Assembly: GCA_949752735.1 (NCBI GenBank)
Contig: OX457042.1
Location: forward strand, 27,616,772 to 27,680,771
DNA: 64,000 nucleotides
From: Lumbricus terrestris
Taxonomy: Eukaryota; Annelida; Clitellata; Crassiclitellata; Lumbricidae
Reading direction: 5' to 3'
In this document: positions 52,412 through 63,020 of the stretch, piece after piece
How positions within the stretch are numbered: position 1 is the stretch's first letter
How the letters are laid out: each line of letters begins with the position of its first letter
Notes under the pieces: generated by a model
The model's database searches: none
Told to the model about the DNA's origin: nothing
Seen by the model: only the letters and a program-made list of their open reading frames with translations
Made by a program: the position numbers and the translations under genes

Positions 52412-53025
52412 TTCAAAGGAAGCTGCCAATTCGTCCTCGTGAAGCTACGAGCATAATTTGTCCATGAAATATTAAGTTTCTAAAAATCAACACAAATGTT
52501 TTTATACAATAGGTTATAGGTTAGCTTATTTGTCCCATCGTGGATTTCTATCTTGAAAAAAAACTATAGACTACTCGTACAGTCATATTTGTTGAGTCCT
52601 CATTGTGGTAAATATATGGCCACCCAGGACTTTTTAACGTGCAGTTGCACACAAAATGTGCAGTTCTAAATGGATTTGTGCAATTGTATATAGAAACACT
52701 TCTGTACACTGTGTACAGTTAAAACTAGCGAGAAAAGGGCCATTGTCCTCCGATTGGAACTTGGAAGTAATTTAACATGGAGGATCAAAACGGACAGAAG
52801 GGGTGGTGCTGTTCTAGCAGAAATTTCCTGAAAACAAGGCATTCTTAACTCCCTCATTATATAATCATTAGATGAATTTGTATAGAGTCTCTTCAAGGGG
52901 ATTACTCAGAGGCGCTCCCAACCACAACGCGGCCAATGAAAACTGTCTTAAGATGAGAGAGTATGACCCAGAGCGAGAAATGCGGGGGGTTTCAACCCCA
53001 GTCTATCTTAGAGCCCTCAGTAAAG
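52412..53025. other. Upstream of kinase B: decayed MITE and LINE tail
   Basis: 52625-52850 is a worn copy of the CAGGGCT family (TTTAACGTGCAGTTGCACAC, AACATGGAGGATC). 52855-52940 has a minus-strand LINE tail (GAGTCTCTTCAAGGGGATTA, then AGAGGCGCTCCC). No promoter motif is convincing. Confidence 0.5.
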
Positions 53026-53231
53026 CAGGGCTTTTTTAACGTGCAGTTCTACACGAAATGTGCAGTTCTAAATTGATTTGTGCAGCTGTAGAAGCACTTC
53101 TATCACAAGTTCTGTGCAGTTAAAATTATCAAAAAAACGGTCATTGTCAACCGATTGGAAGTAATTTACAATGGAGGATAAGAAGGGAAAAAGGGTTGTG
53201 CAGTGCTAAAAATTCCTTAAAAACAGCCCTG
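53026..53231. mobile_element. hAT-type MITE, 206 bp, CAGGGCT family
   Basis: The ends CAGGGCTTTTTTAA and TTAAAAACAGCCCTG are inverted with one insertion. CAGTAAAG flanks both sides (53018-53025, 53232-53239). It is the best copy of a family also found at 2905, 52625 and 55373. Confidence 0.9.
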
Positions 53232-53372
53232 CAGTAAAGTTTGTTTTCACACTCCAATTCAAAGTGGATCACAGTCCAACCCTCAGTTATTTTTACACAA
53301 TTCTCACACTGGTATGGCCTATGGTGCCTGAGAAGGAATTCTAGAAAGGGAGTGGACTCAGCAGAGCGTCAA

Positions 53373-53642
53373 CAGTGGCGGCGCTGGGGGAGGGGGGGCT
53401 TGGGGGGCTAAGCCCCCTACAAGAGGTTCAGCCCCCCTAAAAAAGGGCCATCCGAATTTTTTTACATTGAAATATCCACGATTTTCGGCTGACGACTAAA
53501 AAAAAGGTCGTCAGAAATTTTGGCGGCGAAAATGGAAAATTTTCATGAAAAAAGGGCGTCAGAAATTTTGGCGGCGAAAATGGAAAATTTTCGCCGCGGG
53601 GCTCAGCCCCCCCCCGAAACTGAAATCCTGGCGCCGCCACTG
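53373..53642. mobile_element. hAT-type MITE, 270 bp
   Basis: CAGTGGCGGCGCTGG and CTGGCGCCGCCACTG are inverted with one mismatch. AGCGTCAA flanks both sides (53365-53372, 53643-53650). The block GTCAGAAATTTTGGCGGCGA is duplicated inside. Confidence 0.92.
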
Positions 53643-53650
53643 AGCGTCAA

Positions 53651-54517
53651 GAGGGGGAGGGGGGCAATCCTGGTCGAGGCTCCAGCTTAATCGCTCTATT
53701 TTCACAGCGCAACGTTGAAAAAGCATTTCTATCTTCCACAGTACTGTTATGCTGCAGTTTGATCTGCTTTTCGCAGCAAACTTTTTCTAACCAACACTCA
53801 GAAAACAATATTATAAGAACATTTATATAAAAAGACAGCAATATTTCTACCTGGTTGATCCACAACAAGCATTAGAAATCAGCACTTCTTTGGCTTCCTT
53901 GTAGGTTATGATCCAGAGTCAAACGACAGCTTATGAGTCGTATGACAACATAGTATTACATTGACGACTGACCTTCATCGTTGACGAAAAGTATGCTTAG
54001 CGTATTGCATGCACAGCTGTAACAGCTTCCTGGTTTAGGTCATAGCAATTGACTGCAGCGTCACAGCGTTGGTCATGGCTTATCGGAAGAAATTTATCTT
54101 GAGAGGATCGGAGATTCGTGCAAACAGGTGTGTCTTCAGATATTGTTGCCGTCAAATTCTATAACGGTAACTGTGTATTAAAAGTAGTTTATTCTTTTCA
54201 AGAAATGGTTTTACTACGCACGAGTTATCATTTCTTGAATATTCTTTATAAGTATAGTAATTTGCAATGCTTTAGTAGTAAATTATTTGAAACGCGAAAT
54301 GCTATAAATTAAATGGCATGTGGGGTATAGGTTCTAGATTAAATGCATTTAATATTATCAAAAAGGAGATATTATCAGGTTATTCTGTGGGCCTACTGTA
54401 GGAATAAGTTTCTGCCATTTGTCTGCCGAAATATAGCAGGATCACTTTTACCTGAAATAAGAGCACCGTTGGTAATTTGATTTCTATGAAATGGTGTGGG
54501 CTTAATGCTTAGCAGGC
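53651..54517. other. Non-genic stretch
   Basis: Nothing of note. Short open frames lack domains. Confidence 0.5.
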
Positions 54518-54892
54518 CAAGGGCTGATACAGAAATTTTCGAAGGGGGGGGCCAAAATTAAGGGTCTTGTTGGTGGGAAAAATTTCGTTGTTTTTTAGTC
54601 ATCGACCAATTTTCGGGAAAATAATACCATTTCATCCGCCGAAAAAACTGATGACCTTTTTTTAGTCATCGACCAATTTTTCGGGAGAAAGATACCATTT
54701 CATCCGCCGCTAAATCGACGGGGGGGCAAGTCCCGTACGATTTTGTAATAGGGGGCCTCCTCATGTCCTGTTTTTCTCTCCCACTACATTTATTTAATGG
54801 CTTATTGAAACCAAAATAAATGGGGGGCCACGTCCCATGCAATTTTTAAATGGGGGGCCTCGGCCGGATTGGCCCCCAAGGATCCGCTCCTG
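54518..54892. mobile_element. hAT-type MITE, 375 bp, worn ends
   Basis: TAGCAGGC flanks both sides (54510-54517, 54893-54900). The ends CAAGGGCTGATACAG and GGATCCGCTCCTG are only weakly inverted. Internal TTTAGTCATCGACCAATTTT is present twice. Confidence 0.75.
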
Positions 54893-55117
54893 TAGCAGGC
54901 TGCATTCATGTTTCTTTCACTACAAAAGCTAGCAAACACGCACTCGAATCTGGTCAAAACTCTATCAAAGAGCCAGCCTATAATAATAATTTTATTTAAA
55001 CATGGGAAGCATTCACTCTCACTGCGAGCCAATGCTGATTGATGCCATAATGCCATTAAAAATTACCTATTTTATTGCCTCATTTTTTTCTAACGCCGTT
55101 ATTAATTTTTTTAAACT

Positions 55118-55372
55118 CTCGCAGGCCGCGACACTTGCCTTCGACGGTTCGACCGCCGAATGTGACTCCGGGTCGCCGGTTTGTGACCAGCGTTCTATGT
55201 GATTTCACTTAAGGCGGTCATTAATAATATTATTGTGCTCTGTGGGCTTGTATTGCTGTCTGTTCTGCTAGTAGGCTGGTCAATTTTTGGTGAGTTGTGT
55301 TCTTGTGAATTGTTTCAATTGCATAACTGTAAACTTTAACCGGTTGCGGTATGTCAACCGGATTGTCCAAAA
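55118..55372 (+). mobile_element. Possible old SINE
   Basis: GTGGGCTTGTATTGCTGTCTG, TTCTGCTAGTAGGCTGG and AACTTTAACCGGTTGCGGTA parallel the body of the SINE at 38296. The head is too decayed to call A and B boxes. Confidence 0.4.
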
Positions 55373-56121
55373 CAGGGCTTTCTTAACGTGCACTTGTACG
55401 TCTTACTGTTTCGGAGCATGTTGACAATACCCTAAGCTCATGTGCCTCTTCAATCTACGCTTTGCGCGTGCTGCGTGCTCATGGCATGCCTGGACCGGCA
55501 TTGCATGTCATCACTCGAGCAACTACAGTAGCACGTCTGCTGTACGCCTCTCCAGCCCGGTGGGGACTGCTGAGCGCGGGAGAGGTCGACCGCATCGAAA
55601 GGTTCCTGGGACGTGCCAGACGAGCTGGATTCCTCCCTTTAGACTCCCCAAAGCAGACATCATGGCTGAGACTGCTGATGCTGCCCTCTTCAAAGCTATA
55701 GTTAAAGACAAAGATCATGTTCTTCATAAATTTTTCTCTTGTAGACATCCTGGTAAATACAATCTGCGCCCTAGGCCACATCCATTTGAATTGACCAATA
55801 AAAACAATAAAAGCTTCATAACACGGATGCTGTATAAAAACGTTTACTAGGCTTTATTCGCTGCTCCTTTGTGCTTGTTAACTGTCGCGTTATGTCGACC
55901 GGTTATTCTGTCAATTAAACGAATATCTATATCTATATATACACAAAATGTGCAGCTCTAAATAGATTTGTGCAGCTGTAGAAGCACTTCTGTCACACGT
56001 TTTGTGCAATTAAAACTAGCAAAAAAGGTCATTTTCATCCGATTGGAAGTAATTTGCCATGGAGGATGGGAAAGAAAAGAAGGAGTTGTGCAGTTCTAAA
56101 AATTCCTTAAAAACAGCCCTG
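55373..56121. mobile_element. CAGGGCT-family MITE split by a LINE
   Basis: The left piece is CAGGGCTTTCTTAACGTGCA; the right piece resumes at ACACAAAATGTGCAG (about 55943) and ends TTAAAAACAGCCCTG. GTCCAAAA and GTTCAAAA flank the two ends (seven of eight bases match). The order is that of the intact 53026 copy, so the LINE came later. Confidence 0.85.
55400..55942 (+). mobile_element. 5'-truncated LINE 3' end
   Basis: The plus strand encodes SIYALRVLRAHGMPGPALHV, TTVARLLYASPARWG and RRAGFLPLDSPK. After a frame change it encodes ETADAALFKAIVKDKDHVLH, YNLRPRPHPFELTNKN and SFITRMLYKNVY before a stop. This is a reverse-transcriptase carboxyl end of a non-LTR element. An ATATCTATATCT tail follows. 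The frameshift shows it is inactive. Confidence 0.8.
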
Positions 56122-57491
56122 GTTCAAAAAAGGAAATTATTACATTACTATGCGTTGCGACGCTATGAAAAATCGTTACTAGTTAGATTCTCTTCCATCT
56201 AAATAACAGTTCGTAGTTTGCTTGAAGAGCCTAATGGTCTGTAATTTTTAGCAATCATAACAATTAGCCTTTGCACAGACTTAGGCTATCAATCATGCGA
56301 TTAGATTAAAGAGGTTCACTGATCTCGTATAATCATGAGAAAAAATCCCCTTCATTAGGATATATCCAATATTGTTAGCCATATATATCTAGAATTAATA
56401 GAATTCCTGGGGTGAGTCAAACCGGAGGGTCTCTTCTAATGTTTGAAGGCCATCATTACGATTCCATCTGCATATAGTTTCTTTACCACCCTGTTATGTG
56501 AAACATGCTATGTACCATAACTAATTGTTGACGGAATAGACGGAATTGAATTGAATTATGCAAATAATATTGTGTGTGCGTCTGTTGAGAGCAAAGCAGA
56601 CAGGGACGTAACTGGCGTTGGGCTTGGGGGCTTAAGCCCAAACGAAGCTGAAGTTCCCCAAATAAATCAAGCCGTTGTATGCTTACTATAGACTCCTGCT
56701 ACCGCACTCGTCATGCTCAAAGCTAAAAGCCACCCAAACAAAAATCTTAGTTACTACCCTGAAAGCAGATAGTAAAACGCATATTGAATACCGTAATTGA
56801 CTCGATCGTGTAAAATACCGACGCTACTGTAACACAGGTCAATTAATATTTTATTAAGCTTGTGTTTTGGTGAATCTAGCAGAAAAAGTGTAGTTGCAAT
56901 TTAAGTCCTGTAATGCAAGGCGCTTATAGCCTATCAAATTATCAATGCTCCCTACTACTGAACCCTGAAATAACACAACGCAACACTTGTTTAGGAGTTA
57001 TCTCAGACGTTATGCTTGAAAAGCGTGCATGAATAAGTTGATTGACATCGAATAACGGACAATTGAGCACATGAAAGCTTTTGAAGTGCACGCTCACATT
57101 GCCAAGCGTATTGTGCGAGTTCTTGACTTAGCTGCCACTAGTCTACACGCATGAGCTTGAAGCAATAAAAAGCAGAGGTCCAAAATTTTGGGGAAAATTA
57201 AAAAAATAAGCGTACAAAATGATACGGAGATGTCGACATTAATCCTTTACGCGTTTGCCCCAAGAATATCCGCTGAAAACGTGCTTAAAATTTAAAAATT
57301 AACGCACAAAATGACGAGCCGACCTAGTTGCTCATTTCTTTCTATATAGCCTACATTTAAAGAATGCAATGATCTGGTCAAATGACGGGCTATAGACAAG
57401 CAGAAATCTTCCGTACAGATCGTCGAAGTTGCTCTGGTCCTCGCTCCTGCTTGTAAGTAGGCCTACATTAAGACGTGCTTGTATGCAAGAT
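56122..57491. other. Spacer downstream of the 1842-codon gene
   Basis: No gene is seen. A single hAT-like left end CAGGGACGTAACTGGCG stands at 56601 without a partner. It likely includes the 3' UTR of the minus-strand gene; a minus-strand AATAAA at 56850-56855 is about 640 bp past the stop. Confidence 0.45.
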
Positions 57492-60400
57492 CTAAAGAGG
57501 CGTAGCCATCGTTTCGAAATGTCTGACTGCTTTCACTCCATCCGATTCTTCTGAGCTGGATCCTCGGAGGTTCGTGTCCGACGTCTCAGAGTTCATCCCG
57601 AAACTTCCCTCATCGTAGGAAGAATCGAAATTTCTCATCTGCTGCGAGGTCCTCAGACCGACGAGCTCCGTTGAACCTGCAATGGGGTACTCCACAGTTT
57701 TCGTCATCACGTGTTTGCGTTCGGTCACTTTGACCAAATTACCGTCTTCATCCCGGATGAGATTTGTCTCAGCAACAGGTTCAGACTGCGAGGCGAAGGT
57801 GACTTTACCACCGTTGAAGGTACTGGGCGACAGTGTTGCTAGGGTGATGTCTTGGACTGCTGCTGCAGCCGCTGCCTTGGCACCGACGCCTCTGCTTCCA
57901 AGGTCTTGCATTTCTCTCAGAACCATCTCCTCGCTCTTACGTCCGAAGCTGACGTTGTTCGGTTCGTAACTGGAACCAATTCGCTGTCCTCCAGATTCAG
58001 TCTTTTCTGACCAGTTTTCCATGCTGTATCCTTCTCCGTTTTGTGAAGACATCTCCCCTGTGGTTTTCCATGCAGTCAACGAAGGAGCCAGATTAGTCAT
58101 CTGTGACTGTGCTTCCATGCTGTATCCTCCTCCTTTTTGTGAATTCTTTCCCTCTGTGGTTTTCCATGCAGTCAACGAAGGAGCCAGATTAGTCATCTGT
58201 GACTGTGTTTCCATGCTGTATCCTCCTCCGTTTTGTGAATTCTTTCCCTCTGTGGTTTTCCATGCAGCCAACGAAGGAGCCAGATTAGTCATCTGTGACG
58301 ACTGTGTTTCCATGCTGTATCCTCCTCCGTTTTGTGAAAGTTTCCCCTCTCTCGACTTCCATGCTGTGGATGAAGGACCCAGCGCCTTTTCTAATACTCC
58401 AAGACTGTTTGAAGACTGATTGCTGTGTTGAAGAGAGAAATATTGGTTACGTGGTACCTCAGATCCAACAGACTGAGTCACCTGCGACTGGGTTTCCATG
58501 CTGTATCCACCTCCGTTTTGTGAGTGCATTCCCTCTGTGGCTTTCCATGCAGCCAATGAAGGTGACAGCACTTGTCCGAAAGCTCCAAGACCGTCCGAAG
58601 ACTGACCGCTTTGGTGATGAGAAAAATAATGGTTTCTGTGGATTCCATTTCGATGTGGCAGACCAATCATGCCTCTTCGGCCAGTGATAACTGAACCCGA
58701 GTTGCCACCTGAAGTACGGCCACTCCTTGAACCTGTTGCTGCAGCGTATAAATCTCTGCTGTGATGGTGACCGCTCGGTAATTGGTACTGGTACGAAGAC
58801 CCACCAGTTGAAGCACGACCACTGCCGGACCCTGTAGCTGTAGTGTACAGGTCTTTTCTCTGATGCTGAACGCTCGGTACTTGGTACTGGTACGAAGTCC
58901 CACCAGCTGAAGCACGACCACTGCCGGACCCTGTGGCTGTAGCGTACAGGTCTTTGCTCTGATGCTGGCCACTCGGTACTTGGTACTGGTACGCAGTTTT
59001 ACCAGTTTGAACCGAGCTCTGGCCCTTCAGGTGATGTCGTTCTCCCTTCAACGAATAGTCCTCATCGTTGTGCAGCTGTTCAGTCTTTGTTGTCTTGATC
59101 TTCCGTCGGTCGACTACCGCTTCGTAGCGGTCGGGTATCCACCAGGGCTCGATGGATGCCATTCCACCTCCACCATCCCTTTCCAGCATCGTTCCCTGCT
59201 TTCGCAGCATGCTGAATTCAACCTCCTCCCGAATTTCCATGCAAATTTTCTCTTCCTTTTCTTCCACGACCGTCGTTTCCATAAACTCCTCTTCTTCCTC
59301 TTCTGGTTCTTGTTCCGCTTCTAACATCGGTGCACTCGTCGTCGCCACCGTCGATTCCTTTGCCACGACTACTCTGACGGGTTGTGCGCTCCGTTCTTCG
59401 AATATCGCAGGGAAGCGAGTATTCGTTTCGAAGTATTCGTCGAAGGAGGAACTGGTTTCAGTTGTCGGTCTGTCTTCTTCAACGTTCGCTTTCGATTCCA
59501 TCATCATCTGAACCGGGATCGTTTCACGCGAATCCCATTCAGAGTCCGTGGCCGAGAACGCTTCAGGGTCTGTTTGCACCGAAGTGCTTTCGACGCTTCT
59601 CTTCTTCGTTGCAGGCAGCGTCTCGATCTCTCGCTGGTGGGTAATGTAGTGAATGGTTTCCGTTGGTCTATTCGGTTGAATCCTTCGGCGTTCCTCTATA
59701 ACAGGCGCCTCCATTCTCTTCACAGCTGTGTATTTCTGAACCGGGATCATCTCACGCGAATCCCATTCAGAGTCCGTGGCCGAGAAGCCTTCAGGGTCTG
59801 TTTGCATCGAAGTGCTTTCGACGCTTCTCTTCGCTGTAGGCAACGTCTCGATCTCTCGCTGGTGGGTGATGTAGTGAATAGTCTCCGTTTGTCCCTTCGG
59901 TTGAATCCTTCGACGTTCCTCCATAAGAACAGGCGCCTCCATTCTCTTCACGTATTTCTGGATCTGGTCGTTTCCCGCAGTCTGGGTCTCTCTGCTGTGG
60001 GTCGGCGCTCGCTCGTCCCCCAACGTTATGGACCGAGTGATTTCCTGTATTCGTGGCTTTTCCAGAGGTGGAGGAGGAGTTGTCTGGTTGAAGACGTAGA
60101 AGTTCAGGACTTGATCCCTCGCCATGTGGACGTCGGCGGAACTACCACCGTCGTCGGAAATGGTAGAAGCCGTCGTCGTCGTCGTGTTCTGTCGTCGGAT
60201 GAACCCCTTTTCAAACTGGCTTTCCGGACGATGATAGTAACTCTCCTGCTCCGTCATCGGACTTAAAACGTCCGCGACGAATATGGGTAGATTGCTGAAG
60301 GTCGTTCCAGGGCTGTCCAGGTCAGGAGTGATGCGGGAGGCCGCGTGGAACTTCATGGGGCTTGATGGTGCCGTTTGACTTCGTGCGTAGGATGGATGAT

Positions 60401-63020
60401 AGGACGTCATCTGTGGGCTGTGTATTCCTCCCCCAACAACCCCCATTGACCGACTGTCGAGATATGGGGTTGCTGTTGGGTTCTTTATGGGTAGAAACAC
60501 GGTGTAGTCAGTGGAGTGGCGACCGCGTTCGGAACTGATGTCGTGCTGCGGGTAAGGCGTCTGGACGATGGGCTGGAACTGGACTTGTTTGTTTTGTGAT
60601 GGAGTTGGGTTGGGAGAAGATGGTTTGTCCTCGCAACCGTGGAACACTCGAGTGATCATGCCCTTCGTCAATGTCGGTGGTCTGTTTCTCTTCAGCGATC
60701 TGGTGATCGATTGGGATGCATTGTCCCATCCTACTCCTCCTCCTTCAGTGCCATTATCTGTCGAGAGGTCATCGTAACTCCAGCATCTCTGTCTGATCTC
60801 AAATGTCGTTGACAAGTTATTGTCGTTGGCTGACGATGATGTTTGACGCACGTGGGACGCACTCGCCAAGTTTTCCAGACTCCTCGACGATGATTCCACT
60901 TCAAGGTGACTGGTCGTTGCGTTTTCCACCCGGACCTTTCCTCTGGACGTTGATGGAAGGGGAGTGGCGGCGTCCGAAGCGTAACCTTCGCTGTGGGTTC
61001 GGACTCTTCGGTCGGTGGAACTCCCCGATCCGTGTCTGGAGTGGGAGAACATCCGCGTGTAGCTTCCTGAACCGGGAATCGGTCGAATAATGTGTGTTAG
61101 ATCACGTCCAACGTCCTGCTGCATTCCACCTCGATGCACGTCAAGGACAGACGAGCTGTTCGAACCTCTTGACCTTCGCCCTCCTTCTGCCCTCTCCATC
61201 CTCTCTACCCTTTCCATCCTCGCTCCTACGTCTAGGCCATCAGCACTTTCAGCCGCGGAGGAGAACCTTTCTACGCTCGTCCTCACGTTCATCCCAGCGG
61301 TCCTTTCACCAGATGAATACCCGTCCATCCTTGTTCTCGCGTTCATTCCCAAGCTACCCTCGTCCCTGTAAGACGACCTTTCCGCGTTGACGTCCTGGAA
61401 GTGTCGAGTCTGTCGCTGTCGTCTGTCATCAACTGCGGAAGAATTCTCAAGCATCCATTCGTCTCTGGAGCTCATCAACTGTTTGCTGGTCATCCCCTTC
61501 TTCGTCCTCATGTCTTCGTTGCCACGTCCTCTTGACTCTCTGAACTGAGCCGCGTGTGACGATCTGGGCGTCTCTCTTTCCATGAAACGTCTTTCGTCGG
61601 TATCGCTCAACGTCAGATTCTGCATGGAGACGGAACGTCGACGTGGAATGCACACAGCCCACGCGTCCTCCAGCAAACCGTCAACAAATTCCGCAGCTTT
61701 CTTTTCCATGCTCTTCCCCTGCATCTTCTTCTGCCTCTTTTTCTCAACGGCGCGAAGCTGCTTCTCTCGTTTGTACTCAGCATCGCGTTGCATCTCGAGT
61801 TTCTTCTTCTCCTTCTTTGAAGATTTTATCATGGCGCGATCATCCGTTTTGTGGTGTCTGACCTTCGATCTGTCTTCAACAAACGTTCTTGATTGTCTCT
61901 CGAGCGACTCAGCTTCGCTTAAAACTGGTTCTGTCGCATAGTATGACTTGTTGCTTGTAAGTTGGCGACTGGTGACCTTCGTCTCGTTTTCCTCTATGGG
62001 AGTTCTCCTTGTGATTCCCCTTTTCCCTTCAGCATATACCTGTCTTACGTTGTCGAATCTGTCAAGGTCAGAGATACGACTGACCTGCTGCGTCTGGTTG
62101 CTGCGCTCTGCGCTTGTGGTGGAATAATCGATGTATTTGTTCTGGAACTCATCGTTCAACGTCTTCCACCGTCCGAAGAGACTTCCCTTCGGATGGTTCT
62201 GCCTTCCAACGTGTCTCTGCGTCACCTCATCCCTTTCCGCAGCCATCCAGTTGCTCCCATTCAGACGTCCGTCTGTACTCGATGACCTCAAAGCCTCGGA
62301 TCTTCCACCTCTCATCCGGTTTCCGTCGTAATCCGTTTCGAAATCGGATCCGGAAGCGAAGACGCTTGAGATCTCGCTTATGTTGCGCTGCACTGTGTAC
62401 GTCTGGTCGTTGTCGTTGTTGTTCCCATCGGATGCCAGCGTCTTTACCACTCTCCCACCGTCACCGGTGAAGGCTCTGGTCGTACCGCCTTCAGTGTTGA
62501 AGACACGATTTGTTCCGCCTTCACCTGTGAAGTGTCTATGCCTTCTTCCCTCGCTGCTGTATGCCCTACCTGCTTCTTCTTCTTCGTTACTGAAGACTCT
62601 GGTTGTCCGTCCTGCATTGTTGAAGACCCTGCTTGATTCCGCTTCACTGTTGGAGACCCCGTAAGTTCTTCCAGCATTGCTGAAAACCCTACGTTCCTGT
62701 TCGGAAACCCTGGCTGCCCCACCTGCATTGTTGAAGACCCTGCCTGATTCTTCTTTATTGTTGAAGACCCTGCGTTCTCCTTCGGCACTGCTGGAGACCC
62801 TGGCTGCCCCAGCTGTATTGCTGAAGGCCCTGCCTGATACGTCTTCCCTGCTGAAGGCCCTGGCAGTCCCTCCTGCATTGTTGGTGCTCCTACCTGTCCC
62901 GCCTTCGCTGTTGAACGCCCTATATGTCTCACCGTCGCCAGTGAAGGTTCTGGCAGCAACAGGGACACGTAGGAATTCCTTAGTAGGGTAGGTTCCGTGC
63001 TGTCCAATCTCAAGATTCAT
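57492..63020 (-). CDS. Large repeat-rich protein, 1842 codons in one open frame, family unknown
   Basis: I do not recognise this protein. One frame runs unbroken for 5.5 kb from ATG at 63020-63018 to TAG at 57492-57494, far beyond chance. Regions in order: residues about 24-190 are some 15 degenerate 10-12-residue units (RAFNSEGGTG, RVFNNAGGAA); about 395-450 is Lys/Arg/Glu-rich and probably helical or coiled coil (KKEKKKLEMQRDAEYKREK); about 1022-1160 has two long units (KRMEAPV, ERRRIQP, TETIHYITHQREIETLP, QTDPE, SATDSEWDSRE); about 1233-1250 is an acidic run; about 1340-1440 has three SYQYQVPSGQHQ/KDLY units; about 1483-1670 has five 32-residue units (APSLTAWKTTEGKNSQ, GGGYSMETQ). Overall it is rich in Ser, Gly, Thr, Arg and Gln and likely disordered. 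No signal peptide or membrane segment is seen. A scaffold or cytoskeletal role is only a guess. It may be one large exon; a splice at either end cannot be excluded. Confidence 0.85.
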   Translation of the reverse strand: MNLEIGQHGTYPTKEFLRVPVAARTFTGDGETYRAFNSEGGTGRSTNNAGGTARAFSREDVSGRAFSNTAGAARVSSSAEGERRVFNNKEESGRVFNNAGGAARVSEQERRVFSNAGRTYGVSNSEAESSRVFNNAGRTTRVFSNEEEEAGRAYSSEGRRHRHFTGEGGTNRVFNTEGGTTRAFTGDGGRVVKTLASDGNNNDNDQTYTVQRNISEISSVFASGSDFETDYDGNRMRGGRSEALRSSSTDGRLNGSNWMAAERDEVTQRHVGRQNHPKGSLFGRWKTLNDEFQNKYIDYSTTSAERSNQTQQVSRISDLDRFDNVRQVYAEGKRGITRRTPIEENETKVTSRQLTSNKSYYATEPVLSEAESLERQSRTFVEDRSKVRHHKTDDRAMIKSSKKEKKKLEMQRDAEYKREKQLRAVEKKRQKKMQGKSMEKKAAEFVDGLLEDAWAVCIPRRRSVSMQNLTLSDTDERRFMERETPRSSHAAQFRESRGRGNEDMRTKKGMTSKQLMSSRDEWMLENSSAVDDRRQRQTRHFQDVNAERSSYRDEGSLGMNARTRMDGYSSGERTAGMNVRTSVERFSSAAESADGLDVGARMERVERMERAEGGRRSRGSNSSSVLDVHRGGMQQDVGRDLTHIIRPIPGSGSYTRMFSHSRHGSGSSTDRRVRTHSEGYASDAATPLPSTSRGKVRVENATTSHLEVESSSRSLENLASASHVRQTSSSANDNNLSTTFEIRQRCWSYDDLSTDNGTEGGGVGWDNASQSITRSLKRNRPPTLTKGMITRVFHGCEDKPSSPNPTPSQNKQVQFQPIVQTPYPQHDISSERGRHSTDYTVFLPIKNPTATPYLDSRSMGVVGGGIHSPQMTSYHPSYARSQTAPSSPMKFHAASRITPDLDSPGTTFSNLPIFVADVLSPMTEQESYYHRPESQFEKGFIRRQNTTTTTASTISDDGGSSADVHMARDQVLNFYVFNQTTPPPPLEKPRIQEITRSITLGDERAPTHSRETQTAGNDQIQKYVKRMEAPVLMEERRRIQPKGQTETIHYITHQREIETLPTAKRSVESTSMQTDPEGFSATDSEWDSREMIPVQKYTAVKRMEAPVIEERRRIQPNRPTETIHYITHQREIETLPATKKRSVESTSVQTDPEAFSATDSEWDSRETIPVQMMMESKANVEEDRPTTETSSSFDEYFETNTRFPAIFEERSAQPVRVVVAKESTVATTSAPMLEAEQEPEEEEEEFMETTVVEEKEEKICMEIREEVEFSMLRKQGTMLERDGGGGMASIEPWWIPDRYEAVVDRRKIKTTKTEQLHNDEDYSLKGERHHLKGQSSVQTGKTAYQYQVPSGQHQSKDLYATATGSGSGRASAGGTSYQYQVPSVQHQRKDLYTTATGSGSGRASTGGSSYQYQLPSGHHHSRDLYAAATGSRSGRTSGGNSGSVITGRRGMIGLPHRNGIHRNHYFSHHQSGQSSDGLGAFGQVLSPSLAAWKATEGMHSQNGGGYSMETQSQVTQSVGSEVPRNQYFSLQHSNQSSNSLGVLEKALGPSSTAWKSREGKLSQNGGGYSMETQSSQMTNLAPSLAAWKTTEGKNSQNGGGYSMETQSQMTNLAPSLTAWKTTEGKNSQKGGGYSMEAQSQMTNLAPSLTAWKTTGEMSSQNGEGYSMENWSEKTESGGQRIGSSYEPNNVSFGRKSEEMVLREMQDLGSRGVGAKAAAAAAVQDITLATLSPSTFNGGKVTFASQSEPVAETNLIRDEDGNLVKVTERKHVMTKTVEYPIAGSTELVGLRTSQQMRNFDSSYDEGSFGMNSETSDTNLRGSSSEESDGVKAVRHFETMATPL

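Noticed and set aside
59382..60266. 294-codon plus-strand open frame and several others between 57.6 and 63.0 kb
   Set aside because: They lie antisense to the 1842-codon frame, lack domains and follow from its repeat and codon bias.
62444..63013. 189-codon minus-strand frame overlapping the start of the large gene
   Set aside because: It is a second frame through the N-terminal tandem repeat; a repeat whose unit length is not disrupted by stops opens more than one frame.
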